This document shows, one piece after another, positions 63,501 to 64,000 of a stretch of 64,000 bases of DNA. Position numbers and translations under genes: made by a program. This DNA comes from JAGOFO01 sp964522105. Its GTDB lineage: Bacteria; Myxococcota_A; UBA9042; DTJE01. Position 1 is the first letter of the stretch, and each line of letters opens with the position of its first letter. The notes below the pieces were generated by a model that searched no databases, was not told where the DNA came from, and was given only the letters and a program-made list of their open reading frames with translations. Location of the stretch: positions 124,001-188,000 of the forward strand of contig CAZFVA010000002.1 in NCBI GenBank assembly GCA_964522105.1. The letters run 5' to 3'.

Positions 63501-64000
63501 ATCCCGTACCGTACGGTTCCGTGCTTCGCGTGAAGGACGGACAGCAGGTTGAAGCTGGTGCGAAGCTGGCTTCATGGGATCCCTGGTCGACTCCGATCCT
63601 TACGGAAGTTGAAGGTATCATCCGCTTCGAGGACATCATCGAGGGCGTCACAGTCAAGGAATTGACCGATGAAGTCACCGGTATGTCACGTAAGGTTCTG
63701 ATCGAATCAAGAGATGTCGAAGCCCGTCCCTGCGTCCTTATCAAGGACAAGAGGGGAAAGACCAGGGTCATCCCGGGTCGTAATCACGAAGCCAAGTATC
63801 CGCTGCCAGTCGGCGCCAACATCACCGTTGCTGAAGGCGACGAGATTTGGCCAGGCGATGTTATCGCCCGCGTTCCGAAGGAAACCACCAAGATGAAGGA
63901 CATCACCGGTGGTCTCCCGCGCGTCGCCGAGCTGTTCGAAGCCCGCAAGCCGAAGGAACACGCCATCATCTCTGAAATCGATGGTTTGATTTCGTTCGGT
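60554..64000 (+). CDS. rpoC: DNA-directed RNA polymerase subunit beta', 5' part
   Basis: An open frame of 1149 codons runs from GTG 60554, with AGGAGGTG immediately upstream, to the window end, so the 3' part is missing. It has the N-terminal zinc ribbon CNCGRYKRLKHRGVVCEKCG, NADFDGDQMAVHLPLS (the catalytic Mg-binding Asp triad, near 61930), the bridge-helix and trigger-loop region, and the second zinc site CRTKIGCCVLCYGRD near 63180. The visible end (AELFEARKPKEHAI) is the C-terminal conserved region of beta'. Confidence 0.98.
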   Translation, partial: MKDMFTVFERPRDPLLIEGMRLALASPKTILGWSYGEVKKPETINYRTFKPERDGLFCAKIFGPVKDYECNCGRYKRLKHRGVVCEKCGVEVIQSKVRRERMGHITLASPVAHIWFLKSIPSRIGNVLDITLKDLEKVLYCVAYVVIDPGIVDELSITEVLSEERYEELLEKYGEGAFTAGMGAEAIRTLLENIDVETEAGKIRAEVKETTSDAKLKKLSKRLKVVEALRDSGNRPEWMILKNLPVLPPDLRPLVPLDGGRFATSDLNDLYRRVINRNNRLKKLMELNAPEIIIRNEKRMLQEAVDALFDNGRRGKVITGTNRRPLKSLSDMLKGKQGRFRQNLLGKRVDYSGRSVIVVGPELKLHQCGLPKKMALELFKPFIFNKLEERGYAQTIKTAKKMVEEENPVVWDILEEVSREHPVLLNRAPTLHRLGMQAFEPVLIEGKAIQLHPLVCAAYNADFDGDQMAVHLPLSLESQMEARVLMMSSNNILKPADGRSVITPSQDIVLGMYYTTRERPGAHGEGRSFSSPEEVRVAYDAADIEIQAKIKVRIDGKLIDTTVGRTLLKEIVPSSIPFNLYNRVMDKKALANLIDETYRNCGSKDTVILADRIRTWGYTQATRAGISISSDDMVIPVEKKDIIDKARAKIQDIQNQYQEGSITDGEKSNKVIDAWSSAADEVAKKMMDGIANDYVEIDGEVRKVPSMNPIFIMADSGARGSAMQMRQLAGMRGLMAKPSGEIMETPIIANFREGLSVLEYFISTHGARKGLADTALKTANAGYLTRRLVDVAQDLVVSEYDCGTLDSVEVSALVHGGEIREPLYDRIIGRVAIDDIMDPYTPDRIIVKANQEIKEEEAKEIIDAGVERVSVRSVLTCRTKIGCCVLCYGRDLARGRLVNIGEAVGIMAAQSIGEPGTQLTMRTFHIGGTARVSEQSSLETRKPGKVKFVDLITAERRSGELVIMNRNGEITITDDQGREREKYPVPYGSVLRVKDGQQVEAGAKLASWDPWSTPILTEVEGIIRFEDIIEGVTVKELTDEVTGMSRKVLIESRDVEARPCVLIKDKRGKTRVIPGRNHEAKYPLPVGANITVAEGDEIWPGDVIARVPKETTKMKDITGGLPRVAELFEARKPKEHAIISEIDGLISFG

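Overview
The window is a 64 kb piece of a draft bacterial genome, probably metagenome-assembled, because it has three 100-N gaps. The organism looks like a Gram-negative of the Myxococcota / former Deltaproteobacteria type. Evidence for this is outer-membrane machinery (a beta-barrel, SurA-like chaperones, many lipoproteins), a Wzx/Wzy-type polysaccharide locus, two large lipoproteins built from Cys-rich CTDC-type repeats, and formylglycine-enzyme-fold lipoproteins. This placement is inferred from gene content only.

Layout. 1-458: tail of a sulfatase. 480-1646: a Fic-domain protein behind a palindromic, iteron-like operator that overlaps a good promoter. 1765-2997: a Cys-rich SUMF1-fold lipoprotein. 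3145-21703: an exopolysaccharide/O-antigen locus. Its plus-strand operon encodes WlbA/WbpB, a DegT aminotransferase, a fusion of a phosphoglycosyl transferase with a PglF/WbpM-type dehydratase, then WbpA, WbpD, WbpE and a methyltransferase. It meets a convergent operon (two GT4 glycosyltransferases, Wzx flippase, WbpI epimerase). Two polymerase/ligase-like membrane proteins and a second SUMF1-fold lipoprotein lie beyond. Together these genes could make UDP-ManNAc3NAcA and a UDP-4-amino-4,6-dideoxy sugar, load the first sugar on undecaprenyl phosphate, extend the unit, flip it and polymerise it.

21812-25844: two paralogous giant Cys-rich lipoproteins. 26008-31085: a second, divergent sugar cluster (nucleotidyltransferase and aminotransferase leftward; GT4 and two SDR sugar enzymes, one LegB-like, rightward). 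31115-31436: an orphan 86-residue protein with a near-consensus promoter. 31564-38747: an envelope group (outer-membrane barrel, single-pass membrane protein, GH114-like lipoprotein, large subtilase).

38782-48951: housekeeping genes (RdgB, a radical SAM enzyme, an M16 peptidase pair, Mfd, two parvulin-type isomerases), followed by a MATE transporter on the minus strand. 50546-64000: the translation/transcription superoperon: tandem promoters, tRNA-Thr-Tyr-Gly-Thr, tuf, rpmG, tRNA-Trp, secE, nusG, rplK, rplA, L10 leader, rplJ, rplL, rpoB, and rpoC running off the end.

Two of the N gaps (5804-5903 and 35081-35180) are flanked by the same 55-bp sequence on both sides. Removing exactly 155 nt restores one open frame in each case, so these are unmerged contig overlaps rather than missing DNA. 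The gap at 4328-4427 is real and stands for roughly 400 bp. No CRISPR array, rRNA, prophage or intact insertion sequence was seen.
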